A DNA stretch of 64,000 nucleotides. Source: Mycobacterium asiaticum DSM 44297 (GTDB lineage Bacteria > Actinomycetota > Actinomycetes > Mycobacteriales > Mycobacteriaceae). Below, one piece after another: positions 42,083 to 53,653 of this stretch. Made by a program: the position numbers and the translations under genes. Position 1 is the stretch's first letter. Each line of letters starts with the position of its first letter. The DNA lies in assembly GCF_000613245.1 (NCBI RefSeq), contig NZ_HG964936.1, positions 1,640,106 to 1,704,105 on the forward strand, written 5' to 3'. Below the pieces are notes generated by a model, which was not told the origin of the DNA, searched no databases, and was given only the letters and a program-made list of their open reading frames with translations.

Positions 42083-43240
42083 ATGCGCGTCGCCGTGGTT
42101 GCCGGGCCGGACCCCGGGCACTCGTTTCCGGCGATCGCGCTGTGCCGACGCTTCCTCGCCGCGGGTCACCAACCCACCCTGTTCACCGGCGTGGAGTGGC
42201 TGGACGCCGCCCGCGCGGTAGGGATCGACGCCGTGGAGCTGGACGGGCTCAAGGCCACCGACGAGGACCTCGACGCCGGGGCCAGGATTCACCGGCGGGC
42301 CGCGCGGATGGCGGTGTTGATCGCGCCGACCGTGCGCGATTTAGCGCCGGATTTGGTGGTGTCCGACGTGATCACCTCCGGTGGAGGCATGGCTGCCGAG
42401 CTGCTCGGTATCCCGTGGGTCGAGCTGTGCCCACACCCGCTCTACCTGCCTTCGAAAGGGCTGCCGCCGATCGGCAGCGGCCTGGCGCCTGGCACGGGGT
42501 TGCGGGGCAGACTGCGGGACGCGGTGATGCGGGCCCTGACGGCGCGGTCGGTGCGGGCGGGCCAGCGCCAGCGCGCGGCTGTGCGCGTCGAGATCGGCCT
42601 GCCGGCGCGGGATCCGGGGCCGGCGCGGCGGCTGATCGCCACGCTGCCCGCCCTGGAGGTGCCCCGCCCGGACTGGCCGGCCGAGGCCGTCGTGGTCGGC
42701 CCGCTGCACTTCGAGCCGACCGAACGGGTGCTGCCGATCCCGCCCGGCTCGGGACCGGTGGTGGTGATCGCGCCGTCGACCGCCTACACCGGCACCACCG
42801 GGCTGGCGCAGCTTGCCCTGGACAGCCTGAAGCCGGGGGAGACACTGCCGGCCGGTTCGCGGCTGGTCGTGTCCTGGCTCGGCGGTGCGGATCTGCCGGC
42901 ACCCCCCTGGGCGGTGGTGGGGCTGGGCCGTCAGGACGAGCTGCTGCGCCACGCCGATCTGGTGATTGCCGGCGGTGGTCACGGCATGGTCGCCAAGACA
43001 CTGCTCGCGGGCGTACCCATGGTGGTGGTGCCCGGCGGTGGTGATCAGTGGGAGATGGCGAATCGGGTGGTCCGCCAGGGCAGCGGGCGGCTGATCCGGC
43101 CGCTGACCGCCGACGCACTGGTGGCTGCGGTGGGGGAAGTGTTGGCGTCGCCGGACTACCGGGCCGCCGCACAGCGAGCTGCGGCCAGCGTCGCCGGAGT
43201 GGCCGACCCGGTGCGGGTGTGCCGCGAAGCGATTGATTGA
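42083..43240 (+). CDS. GT1-type glycosyltransferase (Rv2739c-like)
   Basis: 385 residues, MGT/UGT-like GT-B fold. N-terminal VAVVAGPDPGHSFPAIALCRRFLAAGH acceptor domain; C-terminal donor-site elements ADLVIAGGGHGMVAKTLLAGVPMVVVPGGGDQWEMANRV, with the conserved His and the D-Q pair. Likely glycosylates a lipid or small molecule; substrate unknown. Confidence 0.87.
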   Translation: MRVAVVAGPDPGHSFPAIALCRRFLAAGHQPTLFTGVEWLDAARAVGIDAVELDGLKATDEDLDAGARIHRRAARMAVLIAPTVRDLAPDLVVSDVITSGGGMAAELLGIPWVELCPHPLYLPSKGLPPIGSGLAPGTGLRGRLRDAVMRALTARSVRAGQRQRAAVRVEIGLPARDPGPARRLIATLPALEVPRPDWPAEAVVVGPLHFEPTERVLPIPPGSGPVVVIAPSTAYTGTTGLAQLALDSLKPGETLPAGSRLVVSWLGGADLPAPPWAVVGLGRQDELLRHADLVIAGGGHGMVAKTLLAGVPMVVVPGGGDQWEMANRVVRQGSGRLIRPLTADALVAAVGEVLASPDYRAAAQRAAASVAGVADPVRVCREAID

Positions 43241-43258
43241 GCGGGGCAGCCCGCTGGG

Positions 43259-43264
43259 TATGTT
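43259..43264 (+). promoter_or_regulatory. -10 element for leaderless DUF3046 gene
   Basis: TATGTT, 7 nt before GTG 43272. It overlaps the in-frame ATG 43260, which argues for GTG 43272 as the start. Confidence 0.5.
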
Positions 43265-43271
43265 GCTGTGC

Positions 43272-43466
43272 GTGCGGCTGACGGAGTTCCACGAGCGGGT
43301 GACGTTGCGGTTCGGCGCCGCCTACGGCGCGTCGGTGCTGGTCGATCACGTCTTGACGGGCTTCGCCGGGCGCACCGCCGCCCAAGCGATCGAAGACGGC
43401 GTCGAGCCTCGCGACGTGTGGCGGGCACTATGCGTCGACTTCGATGTGCCGCGCGAACAGTGGTGA
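43272..43466 (+). CDS. DUF3046 protein (Rv2738c-like)
   Basis: 64 residues: VRLTEFHERV, FGAAYGASVLVDHVL, GRTAAQAIEDGVEPRDVWRALC and DFDVPREQW are the DUF3046 signature, a small actinobacterial protein of unknown function commonly next to recA. The start is chosen by homologue length and the -10 position. Confidence 0.87.
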   Translation: MRLTEFHERVTLRFGAAYGASVLVDHVLTGFAGRTAAQAIEDGVEPRDVWRALCVDFDVPREQW

Positions 43467-43476
43467 GTTGCTGGTT

Positions 43477-43541
43477 GCGTTGACTCCGCGCTGAGGGCGT
43501 GTTTTTGCGGGAAAACGCCGCCGCCAGCGCAGAGTCAACGC
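43477..43541. terminator. Nested hairpin between convergent genes
   Basis: Outer 17-bp inverted repeat with one mismatch (43477-43493 / 43525-43541, core GCGTTGACTC / GAGTCAACGC), enclosing a second shorter GGCGT..TTTT / AAAACGCC stem. Sits between the DUF3046 gene and the FhuF-like gene. Confidence 0.7.
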
Positions 43542-43544
43542 GGA

Positions 43545-44213
43545 CTAGAGCGGGCAGTCGCCGCACTTTCCACCGCCCGGAATGCGGTAGAAGAGGCAGC
43601 AGCTGTTGCGCCGGAAGCCGAGGTCGGTACCGGTGACGATGCCGGTGCCGGTGAGCCGGTCGGCGTCGAGCAGCTCACCGGTGAGCCGCGTGATCGGCTC
43701 GCGCAGGTCGGGCCGCGCCACCAGCAGCATCCGCGAGGTGCCGACCAGCGCGGACGCGATGTTGCCGTAGAGCAGACCGGTCGCCAGATCGGCCCGTAGC
43801 CCGGCGGCGAACCGCTCCATGTGCTCGCGCACCACGACGCGATACAGGACCCGATACAGCAGCTCGGGGGAGGGCGCGACGGGTTCGCCGATGGGTTCGG
43901 GCAGCCGCAGCCGTGCGTCGTCGTCGGCGCGTTGCAGCCCGGTGAGGTCCGGAAGCACGCCGTGAGCCAGCACGCAGGCGAGCACGGGCGACCAGAGCCG
44001 CGCGGCGTGGCCGAGGTGGACCAGTGAGGCGCCCACCCGCAGTTCGGTGGTGCGGTAACGGGCGGCGGTCGCGTCGACAAGGTCGGCGAATCCGTCGGCG
44101 TAGGACGCGGCTACCGGATGCCACCCGGTCGGGTCGCCGCCCACGGTCAGCGCGAAAAAACCGCCGTAGGAGGCCACTTCGGCGAGCTCGGTGGAGATGT
44201 CAATGCCGGACAT
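43545..44213 (-). CDS. FhuF-like (2Fe-2S) ferric-siderophore reductase-type protein
   Basis: 222 residues. The C-terminus RRNSCCLFYRIPGGGKCGDC has the CC-x10-C-x2-C arrangement of FhuF-type 2Fe-2S proteins that reduce ferric siderophores. The N-terminal part is helical (VGASLVHLGHAARLWSPVLACVLAHG). ATG 44213 is chosen; no clear Shine-Dalgarno. The start lies only 43 bp from the recA SOS box, so damage-induced LexA release could also affect it; inferred. Confidence 0.75.
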   Translation of the reverse strand: MSGIDISTELAEVASYGGFFALTVGGDPTGWHPVAASYADGFADLVDATAARYRTTELRVGASLVHLGHAARLWSPVLACVLAHGVLPDLTGLQRADDDARLRLPEPIGEPVAPSPELLYRVLYRVVVREHMERFAAGLRADLATGLLYGNIASALVGTSRMLLVARPDLREPITRLTGELLDADRLTGTGIVTGTDLGFRRNSCCLFYRIPGGGKCGDCPL

Positions 44214-44255
44214 ATTGCCCGGACATGTTGCCACACGCGGCGTGTCGAACTTGAG

Positions 44256-44271
44256 TCGAACAAGTGTTCGG
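44256..44271. promoter_or_regulatory. SOS (LexA) box of recA
   Basis: TCGAAC-AAGT-GTTCGG, one base from the mycobacterial consensus TCGAAC-N4-GTTCGA. It lies about 107 bp before the recA ATG. Confidence 0.9.
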
Positions 44272-44301
44272 CTACTGTGGTGAGCATTCGGCGACCTCGA
44301 C

Positions 44302-44324
44302 TTGTCAGACCCCGCGCCTAGTGT
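44302..44324 (+). promoter_or_regulatory. PafBC-type (RecA-NDp) promoter of recA
   Basis: TTGTCAGAC, 8 nt, then TAGTGT, fitting the RecA/LexA-independent damage promoter tTGTCRgtg-N8-TAnnnT apart from two of the three weaker positions. This is the P1 type of M. tuberculosis recA, activated by PafBC. The ATG is 54 nt downstream. Confidence 0.88.
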
Positions 44325-44377
44325 CACGGCCAACCGACCAACACCGGTCACCGAACACCGACTACAGGAGAGGCATC

Positions 44378-46510
<2,133 letters not shown>

Positions 46511-47048
46511 GTCGTCTCGTCGCGACGAGCAGGCGCGGGCGTTGTGTCTGCGCCTGCTCACCGCGCGAGCGCGCACCAGGGCCGAGTTGGCCGGGCAGCT
46601 GGCCAAGCGGGGCTATCCCGACGACGTCAGCAACCGGGTGTTGGACCGGCTGGCCGCCGTGGGCCTGGTCGATGACACAGACTTCGCCGAGCAGTGGGTG
46701 CAGTCCCGGCGGGCCAATACGGGAAAGAGCAGGCGCGCGCTGGCCGCCGAGTTGCACACCAAAGGCGTGGACGACGAGGTGATCACCGCGGTGCTAGCCG
46801 ACATCGACGGCGGCGCTGAGCGCGCGCGGGCCGAGCAGCTGGTGCGGGCCAAGCTACGGCGGGAGGTGCTGGGCAAGGACGACGCCAAGGTGAGCCGGCG
46901 GCTGATCGGGATGCTGGCCCGCCGCGGCTACAGCCAGAGTGTGGCATGCGAGGTGGTCTTCGCCGAGTTGGCCGCAGAACGCGAACGCCGCCGCGTCTGA
47001 TCAGCGGGCCGGCTAGCTGCGGGTTAAAGCCGCGGCCAGCCCTCGCCG

Positions 47049-47054
47049 TACCAT
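47049..47054 (+). promoter_or_regulatory. -10 element for leaderless miaB
   Basis: TACCAT, 6 nt before GTG 47061. Confidence 0.5.
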
Positions 47055-47060
47055 GGCCCC

Positions 47061-48602
47061 GTGACTTCGACGGTGGCGGCAGGCCGGACTGCGGGCGACG
47101 CGGCGGGGTCGGCGCGTACCTATCAGGTCCGCACCTACGGCTGCCAGATGAACGTGCACGACTCCGAACGGCTGGCCGGCCTGCTCGAAGCCGCCGGCTA
47201 TGAGCGCGCCACCGACGGAGCCGACGCCGACATCGTCGTCTTCAATACCTGCGCCGTGCGGGAGAACGCCGACAACAAGCTGTACGGCAACCTCAGCCAC
47301 CTGGCACCGCGCAAACGCAGCAACCCCGACATGCAGATCGCCGTCGGCGGCTGTCTGGCGCAGAAGGACCGCGACACCGTGCTGCGCAAGGCGCCGTGGG
47401 TCGACGTGGTGTTCGGCACCCACAACATCGGATCGCTGCCTACGCTGCTCGAACGGGCCAGGCACAACAACGCCGCACAGATTGAGATCGCCGAGGCGCT
47501 GCAGGAATTCCCCTCTTCGCTGCCCAGTGCACGCGAATCCGCTTATGCGGCTTGGGTTTCCATTTCCGTTGGCTGCAACAACAGCTGCACTTTCTGCATC
47601 GTCCCGTCGCTGCGGGGTAAGGAGGTGGACCGCAGCCCGGATGACGTGCTGACCGAGGTGCGCTCGCTGGTGGAGGCCGGCGTGCTCGAGATAACCCTGC
47701 TGGGCCAGAACGTCAATGCTTACGGCGTTTCCTTCGCCGACCCCGCGATACCGCGCAACCGTGGTGCCTTCGCCGAATTGCTGCGCGCCTGCGGCGGCAT
47801 CGACGGGCTGGAGCGGGTCCGATTCACCTCCCCACATCCCGCGGAGTTCACCGACGACGTCATCGAGGCGATGGCCGAGACGCCCAACGTCTGCCCCGCG
47901 CTGCACATGCCGCTGCAGTCCGGGTCGGACCGGATTCTGCGGGCGATGCGGCGCTCCTACCGCGCCGAGCGCTATCTGGGCATCATCGAGCGGGTCCGGG
48001 CGGCCATGCCGCACGCCGCGATCACCACCGACCTGATCGTGGGCTTCCCAGGCGAGACCGAGGAAGACTTCGCGGCCACCCTCGATGTGGTTGAGCGGGC
48101 ACGGTTCGCGGCCGCGTTCACCTTCCAGTACTCCCAGCGCCCCGGAACCCCCGCCGCCGACCTTCCCGGCCAATTGCCCAAGGCCCTAGTCCAGGAGCGC
48201 TACGAGCGACTGATCGAGCTGCAGGAGCGGATCTCGCTCGAGCACAACCGCGCGCTCCTCGGCCGGACCGTCGAACTGCTCGTCGCCACCGGGGAAGGCC
48301 GAAAGGACTCCCGCACCGCGCGGATGACCGGGCGAGCCCGCGACGGCCGGTTGGTCCATTTCACCGCCGGTGACCAAGTAATACGTCCGGGGGACATCGT
48401 CACCACCCGAATCACCGACGCCGCGCCGCACCATCTGATCGCCGACGCGGGCATCCTCAGCCATCGCCGCACCCGCGCCGGTGACACTCACGCGGCGGGC
48501 CGGCGCCCGAGCGGTGTCGGCCTGGGCATGCCGGGCGTCGGGCGGCCCGCTGCGCCGGCCGAACCAGCCGGATGCGGCGCATTGACCGGAGCAGCCCAAT
48601 AG
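47061..48602 (+). CDS. miaB: tRNA-2-methylthio-N6-dimethylallyladenosine synthase MiaB
   Basis: 513 residues. Radical-SAM methylthiotransferase acting at A37 of tRNAs reading U-starting codons, on the product of MiaA (52723 here). N-terminal UPF0004 domain with three Cys ([21 protein letters not shown]), radical-SAM motif CNNSCTFC, and C-terminal TRAM domain ([14 protein letters not shown]...). The Pro/Gly-rich tail after about 460 is an actinobacterial extension. Confidence 0.96.
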   Translation: MTSTVAAGRTAGDAAGSARTYQVRTYGCQMNVHDSERLAGLLEAAGYERATDGADADIVVFNTCAVRENADNKLYGNLSHLAPRKRSNPDMQIAVGGCLAQKDRDTVLRKAPWVDVVFGTHNIGSLPTLLERARHNNAAQIEIAEALQEFPSSLPSARESAYAAWVSISVGCNNSCTFCIVPSLRGKEVDRSPDDVLTEVRSLVEAGVLEITLLGQNVNAYGVSFADPAIPRNRGAFAELLRACGGIDGLERVRFTSPHPAEFTDDVIEAMAETPNVCPALHMPLQSGSDRILRAMRRSYRAERYLGIIERVRAAMPHAAITTDLIVGFPGETEEDFAATLDVVERARFAAAFTFQYSQRPGTPAADLPGQLPKALVQERYERLIELQERISLEHNRALLGRTVELLVATGEGRKDSRTARMTGRARDGRLVHFTAGDQVIRPGDIVTTRITDAAPHHLIADAGILSHRRTRAGDTHAAGRRPSGVGLGMPGVGRPAAPAEPAGCGALTGAAQ

Positions 48603-49222
48603 ATGGGTGGGATTGGAGACGTAGACGTGGGGGATTTCGACGCCTACCGGTCGGAGATCGAGGCGGCCGAACGTCGCGTCGCGCGTGAGATCGAGCCCGG
48701 CGCCAGGGCACTGGTGGTCGCGGTGCTGGTGTTCGTGCTGCTCGGGGCGTTCATCCTGCCGCATACCGGCAGCGTGCGGGGGTGGGACGTGCTGTTCGCC
48801 GGCCAGGGCGCCGACGCGGCCGGGTGGCGCTGCCGTCGCGGGTCTTCGCCTGGCTCACGCTGGTGTTCGGCGTCGGCTTCTCGATATTGGCGCTGCTGAC
48901 CCGGCGGTGGGCGGTGGCCTGGGTGGCGTTGGCCGGCTGCATGTTGGCCAGCGGCACCGGCATGCTGGCGGTGTGGTCGCGTCAGACGGCGCCGGCGGGG
49001 CATCCCGGTCCGGGCGTCGGCCTGATCGTCACCTGGATCACCGTCATCCTGCTGACGTTCCATTGGGCGCGGGTGGTGTGGCAGCGCACGATCGTGCAGC
49101 TCGCCGCTGAGGAGGAGCGCCGTCGCGTGGTTGCCCAGGACCAGTCCAGGACGCTACTGGACAACCTGCCCAAGGACACACCCGACGAACCGGGCGGGGG
49201 CCAAACGCCAAGCGACCGCTAG
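48603..49222 (+). pseudogene. Rv2732c-like membrane protein, reading frame broken by a frameshift
   Basis: Two overlapping frames together make one protein. From 48603 (or GTG 48627) the frame gives the acidic start FDAYRSEIEAAERRVAREIE and a first transmembrane helix, ending in an unnatural tail at 48899. The continuation VALPSRVFAWLTLVFGVGFS with three more helices is in the -1 frame to 49222. Continuity returns if one base is added near 48818-48826. No slippery heptamer is evident, so this is a real mutation or a sequencing error. Confidence 0.75.
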
Positions 49223-50586
49223 GAGCGGCGGGTCAAAGCCTGGGCGGCGGCGTCGGCCCACTGACGCCACTGCTCGGCGTTGGCCCTTGCCTCGTCGGCT
49301 TCCTTGGTCTTGCCGGCCGCAGCGGCCTTCGCGGCCTGCTGTTCGAACTGCTCGGCGCGGGCGCGGAACTGCTCGGCGCGGGCCTGCGCTTGCGGGTCCG
49401 CCCAGTCCGACTCGCCGGCCTCGCGCACCTTCTTCTCGACCGCACGCAGCCGTCGCTCCAAGTCGGCGGACCGCTCCCGCGGGACCTTGCCGATGGCATC
49501 CCACCGGTCGGCGATCGAACGCAGCGCCGCGCGGGCGGCGTCGTGATTGCTGGTGTCCAGCTTCTCCGCCTCAGCCAATAACGCCTCCTTCGCCGCCGCA
49601 TTGGCGCGCAGCTCGGCGTCCTTCTCCGCGGTGGCGGCGTTGCGCGCCGTGAAGAACGAGTCCTGCGCGGCCTTGAAGCGGCGCCACAACGCGTCGTCGA
49701 CGTCCTTGCTGGCGCGCCCGGCCGCCTTCCATTCGGTGAGCAGCCGCCGGAATTCCGCGCTGGTGGCTGCCCAGTCCGTCGAGTCGGACAGCGCCTCCGC
49801 CCGCTCACACAGGCGTTCTTTGGCCTGGCGGACCCCGGACCGCTCCCGGTCCAGCTCGGCGAAATGCGACCCGCGCCGCCGGTTGAAGGTTTCCCGCGCC
49901 GCCGAATACCGCTTCCACAACGCGTCATCGACCTTGCGGTCCAGCCCGGTGATCGTCTTCCACTCGTCGAGGATCGCCCGCAGCCGGTCCCCGGCGATCT
50001 TCCACTGCGTCGAGTTCGCTGCCAGGTCTTCGGCCTCAACGGCCAGTGCTTCCTTCCGGGCGGTCTGGGCGGCCCGGTGCTCTTCGCGACGGGAGCGGTT
50101 CGCGACGACGTAGACGTCGATGCGCGCCTGGATGTCGGCCAGCCGGTTGCCGATCGCGTCCACGTCGCCCAGCACCGCCGCCGTGGGCAGCGTCTCGGCC
50201 AGCGCGGCGGCGTTCGCCCGGATCTTGCGAGGATCCCCGGTCCCCGACACCAGCCGCTCCTCCATCAGGGCGACCTCGGTGCTCAGGTCCTCGAAGCGCC
50301 GGCCGAAGTGCGCGAAGGCGGCTTCGGGGTCACCGGCCTGCCAGGAACCGATGATGCGCTCACCGGCCGAGCTGATCAGCCACACCGTGCCGTCGTCGTC
50401 GACCCGTCCGAACCGGTGGGGATCGTTGCGCGGGGGGCTAGGCGCCGGGTGGGTCACCGAAGCGCCGGGCCGCGGTGTGGGCCGGGGACCGGGTCGTGGT
50501 CCCGGGCGCGGCCCGGGAACCGGTCTCGACACTGGTTCAGCCGCCGGACCTGCGAAGTCGTTGCCACCCGTCATCGTGCTCGTCAC
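49219..50586 (-). CDS. DUF349-repeat protein (Rv2731-like)
   Basis: 455 residues. After a Pro/Arg-Gly-rich start ([20 protein letters not shown]), residues about 120-440 form helical DUF349 repeats, each with a W..L..EWK / [12 protein letters not shown] core ([60 protein letters not shown]). Related proteins are linked to ribosome or RNA association, but function here is unknown. GTG 50586 is used, with AAAGGG upstream; ATG 50574 is an alternative. Stop overlaps that of the convergent frame. Confidence 0.83.
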   Translation of the reverse strand: MTSTMTGGNDFAGPAAEPVSRPVPGPRPGPRPGPRPTPRPGASVTHPAPSPPRNDPHRFGRVDDDGTVWLISSAGERIIGSWQAGDPEAAFAHFGRRFEDLSTEVALMEERLVSGTGDPRKIRANAAALAETLPTAAVLGDVDAIGNRLADIQARIDVYVVANRSRREEHRAAQTARKEALAVEAEDLAANSTQWKIAGDRLRAILDEWKTITGLDRKVDDALWKRYSAARETFNRRRGSHFAELDRERSGVRQAKERLCERAEALSDSTDWAATSAEFRRLLTEWKAAGRASKDVDDALWRRFKAAQDSFFTARNAATAEKDAELRANAAAKEALLAEAEKLDTSNHDAARAALRSIADRWDAIGKVPRERSADLERRLRAVEKKVREAGESDWADPQAQARAEQFRARAEQFEQQAAKAAAAGKTKEADEARANAEQWRQWADAAAQALTRRS

Positions 50587-51050
50587 CTACCCTTTAGCCG
50601 GTCGCGCGGTCCACTTCCCGCGCAGCTGCCGCGCGAAGCGGCACCTGTCCGGTCGGTACTTCTGGTGTTGCCTGAGCCCGTAGTCAGGTCCCCGACCGGT
50701 TCCACAGATATTGAAGCAGTTCGTGCAGTCCTCCGCTGCCACCTTCGTCCGATGCCTTCGGAAACGCGGTAACGAAAGGATTCCCGTTGGGTTGCGCACG
50801 ATAGCGACTCGGCCAGCGCGGGTACCGTTACCAAAGGACGTCGGTGGCCTGGGCCGCCACATCGAATCAGGTTTTCACAGCTGCCACATAGCTGGCTCTG
50901 GGCGCCGCTTAGGTCGATGGGCGAGTGTGGGGATGCGACGAGAGGCTAAATCACTGTTCAGAGCGTATATAGGGCCATAGAGTGTTCGTTGAACTACCAG
51001 CGAACGGCCGGGGGAATGCTGGTAGCGAAGTCGGGAATTGAGGGTCGCCC
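50587..51050. other. 464-bp divergent intergenic region
   Basis: No convincing gene; short frames here lack codon-like composition. It carries divergent promoters for the DUF349 gene and the DMT transporter. The half nearest the transporter is less GC-rich (GAGCGTATATAGGGCC) and contains the PhoP-like repeat at 50875. Confidence 0.6.
50875..50892 (+). promoter_or_regulatory. Candidate PhoP box upstream of DMT transporter
   Basis: TCACAGC-TGCC-ACATAGC: two 7-bp direct repeats with a 4-bp spacer; the first is a perfect PhoP half-site and the second matches at 5 of 7. It is about 160 bp before ATG 51051. Confidence 0.35.
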
Positions 51051-52016
51051 ATGTCGATGGTTGGAATCGCCGGAATAATCGCGCTGTTTGCGGCGCTCGC
51101 GTCGGCGACCGGCGATGTGATCCGCCAGCGCTCGGCGCACGAGATCACCGACCAGCATGTCGGCCACCTCAAGCTGTTCGGCATGTCCCTACGGGACACC
51201 CGGTGGTGGCTGGGCGGCCTTTGCGCGATCCTCAACTACAGCCTGCAGGCGGTGGCGCTGGTGTGGGCGTCGGTCATGTTGGTGACAGCACTGCAGGTCA
51301 CGGCGTTGCTGTTCGCGTTGCCGATCTATGCGCGTCTCACCCATCACAAGACCACCCGCTCGGAGTGGCTGTGGGCCGTCACCCTGGCCGCCTCCCTCGC
51401 CGTGGTCATCATTGTCGGCGACCCGACGGCCGGCCACGACCGCGCGCCGCTGAGCACCTGGATCATCGTGGCCGCGGTGATGGGTCCGCTGCTGGTGGGG
51501 TGTGTGATCGCGGCCAAGGTGCTGCACGGCCGACCCGCGGCCGCTGTGCTGCTCGCGCTGACCGCGGGTTCCTCGCTGGCATTGTTCGCGGTGCTCACCA
51601 AGGGCGTCGTCGACGTGCTGCACCTGCAGGGGCTGGGCGCCGCAGTCACCGCCCCGGAGTTCATTCCTTGGCTGATCATGATGCTTTGCGGGATGATCTT
51701 CCAGCAGTCGGCCTTCCGCGCCGGGGCACTGACGGCGTCATTGCCGACCATGACGGTGGCCAAGCCCACGGTTGCCACGATCCTGGGTATCACCGTGCTG
51801 GGCGAGACGCTGGTCTGCGACGGACCCGAGTGGATCCTGCTGATCGCTGCCGTCGCCGTGGTGATCATCGCGACCGTCGGACTTGCCCGCGGCGAGGCCG
51901 CCACCATCGTGGCCGAAGCCGGTGGCGACCGTCCGGACCAGTTGGCCGAGGAGGAAGCGGACGCCGCCGCGGTATCAGCCGCCGAAGGCCCGGCTTGGGG
52001 CTCCACCTCCGCCTGA
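51051..52016 (+). CDS. DMT-family (EamA-like) membrane transporter (Rv2729c-like)
   Basis: 321 residues with about nine to ten hydrophobic helices and a duplicated DMT/NIPA-like layout (ALFAALASATGDVIRQRSA, GLCAILNYSLQAVALVWAS, LPTMTVAKPTVATILGITVLGE), then an acidic tail. Likely exports a small metabolite or handles magnesium; substrate unknown. Confidence 0.78.
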   Translation: MSMVGIAGIIALFAALASATGDVIRQRSAHEITDQHVGHLKLFGMSLRDTRWWLGGLCAILNYSLQAVALVWASVMLVTALQVTALLFALPIYARLTHHKTTRSEWLWAVTLAASLAVVIIVGDPTAGHDRAPLSTWIIVAAVMGPLLVGCVIAAKVLHGRPAAAVLLALTAGSSLALFAVLTKGVVDVLHLQGLGAAVTAPEFIPWLIMMLCGMIFQQSAFRAGALTASLPTMTVAKPTVATILGITVLGETLVCDGPEWILLIAAVAVVIIATVGLARGEAATIVAEAGGDRPDQLAEEEADAAAVSAAEGPAWGSTSA

Positions 52017-52030
52017 CGCTGCCGCGGCGT

Positions 52031-52036
52031 TAGTTT
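52031..52036 (+). promoter_or_regulatory. -10 element for leaderless Rv2728c-like gene
   Basis: TAGTTT, 6 nt before GTG 52043; it would drive the miaA-dapF operon. Confidence 0.5.
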
Positions 52037-52042
52037 GGTAGC

Positions 52043-52726
52043 GTGCTGAGCGCCATCGCCATCGTGCCTTCCGCGCCGGTGCTGGTGCCCGAACTCGCCG
52101 GCGCCGCCGCCGGTGAACTGTCCGACCTGACCGCGGCGGTTGGGGCGGCGGCCGCCGGGTTGCCGGACCGCTGGATCGCGGTCGGAGTCGGCCCCGCGGA
52201 CGACGTGGTGAACCCAGAGAGCGCCGGCAGCTTCGCAGGATTCGGCGTCGACGTGCGGGTGCGGCTCGCGCCGCAGTCCCGCGCTGAGGTCGAGATGCCC
52301 CTGAGCGCGCTGATCGCTGCCTGGGTGCGTGGGCAGGTCCGGCCCGATGCCAGCGTGCAGGTGCGGGTCTACGCCCACAGTCACGAACCGACCGCCGCGC
52401 GGACCCGCGGCCGTCAGTTGCGCGTCGAGATCGACGAGCAGCCCGACCCGATCGGTGTCCTGGTGGTCGCCGACGGCGTCAACACCCTGACACCGGCGGC
52501 CCCAGGCGGCTACGACCCGAGCGGCGCCGACGCCCAGCAGCTGCTCGACGACGCGCTCGCCGCCGGCGATGCCGGCGCGCTGGTCCGGTTGCCCCCGCGG
52601 GTGCTGGGACGGGTGGCATTCGGGGTGCTGGCCGGCCTGACCGACCCCGGCCCGCGCTCGGCCAAGGAGCTCTACCGTGGAGCGCCCTACGGCGTGGGCT
52701 ACTTCACCGGCGTCTGGCAGCCGTGA
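52043..52726 (+). CDS. Class III extradiol dioxygenase-like protein (Rv2728c-like)
   Basis: 227 residues. The start [17 protein letters not shown], the [12 protein letters not shown] segment and C-terminal [17 protein letters not shown] resemble the LigB/MEMO superfamily, but I do not see a full set of iron-binding His/Glu residues, so enzymatic activity is doubtful. It overlaps miaA (GTGA), an association conserved in mycobacteria. Confidence 0.72.
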   Translation: MLSAIAIVPSAPVLVPELAGAAAGELSDLTAAVGAAAAGLPDRWIAVGVGPADDVVNPESAGSFAGFGVDVRVRLAPQSRAEVEMPLSALIAAWVRGQVRPDASVQVRVYAHSHEPTAARTRGRQLRVEIDEQPDPIGVLVVADGVNTLTPAAPGGYDPSGADAQQLLDDALAAGDAGALVRLPPRVLGRVAFGVLAGLTDPGPRSAKELYRGAPYGVGYFTGVWQP

Positions 52727-53649
52727 GACCGCTCGCGATCATCGGTCCGACCGGTACCGGCAAGTCTCAACTCGCCCTCGACGTCGCTGAGGCGGTGCGC
52801 CACGAGTTCGCGGTCGAGATCGTCAACGCCGACGCCATGCAGCTCTACCGCGGGATGGACATCGGCACGGCCAAGCTACCCCTCGCCCAGCGCCGCGGCA
52901 TCCGCCATCACCAGCTCGACGTCCTCGACGTCACGCAGACCGCGACCGTCGCGCACTACCAACAGGCGGCCGCCGCCGACATCGAAGCCATCATCGCCAG
53001 GGGAGCGGCCCCGGTGATCGTCGGTGGGTCGATGCTCTACATCCAGTCACTGCTGGACAACTGGTCGTTCCCGGCCACCGACCCGGCGGTGCGGGCCCGC
53101 TGGGAGCAGCGTCTCGCCGACGTCGGGGTAGGCCGGCTGCACGCGGAGCTCGCGCGACGGGACCCGGCGGCGGCGGCCACCATCTTGCCCACCGACGGCC
53201 GGCGCACCGTGCGGGCGCTGGAGGTCATCGAGCTCACCGGGCAGCCGTTCGCCGCCTCCGCACCGCGCATCGGCGCCGCCCGTTGGGATACCGTGATCGT
53301 CGGGTTGGACTGCGAGACAACGCTTCTCGACGAACGCCTGGCGCGGCGCACTGACACGATGTTCTCCGACGGGTTGGTCGGCGAGGTTCGGACGCTGCTT
53401 GAGCGTGGGCTGCGGGACGGCGTTACCGCATCCCGGGCGCTCGGCTATGCCCAAGTGATCGCGGCCCTCGATGCCGGCGGGACGGCGGACTTGTTACGCG
53501 AGGCGCGCGAGCAGACCTTCGTCGGCACCCGCCGCTACGTGCGACGCCAACGGTCCTGGTTTCGTCGGGACCACCGGGTGCACTGGCTGGATGCCGCGGC
53601 GGCCGACGCCGTCGAGGACGCGGTGCGGGCCTGGTGGCACGTATCCTGA
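52723..53649 (+). CDS. miaA: tRNA dimethylallyltransferase MiaA
   Basis: 308 residues. Prenylates A37 of tRNAs, the step before MiaB. P-loop GPTGTGKS (8-15), [51 protein letters not shown] and C-terminal [17 protein letters not shown] overlaps the preceding stop. Confidence 0.96.
   Translation: MRPLAIIGPTGTGKSQLALDVAEAVRHEFAVEIVNADAMQLYRGMDIGTAKLPLAQRRGIRHHQLDVLDVTQTATVAHYQQAAAADIEAIIARGAAPVIVGGSMLYIQSLLDNWSFPATDPAVRARWEQRLADVGVGRLHAELARRDPAAAATILPTDGRRTVRALEVIELTGQPFAASAPRIGAARWDTVIVGLDCETTLLDERLARRTDTMFSDGLVGEVRTLLERGLRDGVTASRALGYAQVIAALDAGGTADLLREAREQTFVGTRRYVRRQRSWFRRDHRVHWLDAAAADAVEDAVRAWWHVS
53642..53647 (+). promoter_or_regulatory. -10 element for leaderless dapF
   Basis: TATCCT overlapping the miaA stop region, 6 nt before GTG 53654; an internal promoter. 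Confidence 0.5.
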
Positions 53650-53653
53650 TCGG

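Noticed and set aside
41002..43044. 680-residue Arg/Gly-rich open frame spanning pspM, ephG and the glycosyltransferase
   Set aside because: It crosses three well-supported genes on both strands and has a repetitive R/G/A composition typical of an out-of-phase GC-rich frame.
48782..48899. Programmed -1 frameshift in the gene behind miaB
   Set aside because: No slippery heptamer or obvious downstream stimulator was found; mutation or sequencing error is simpler.
53471..53653. Longer N-terminus for dapF
   Set aside because: It is a shadow of miaA; GTG 53654 gives the exact family length and a -10 at the right distance.
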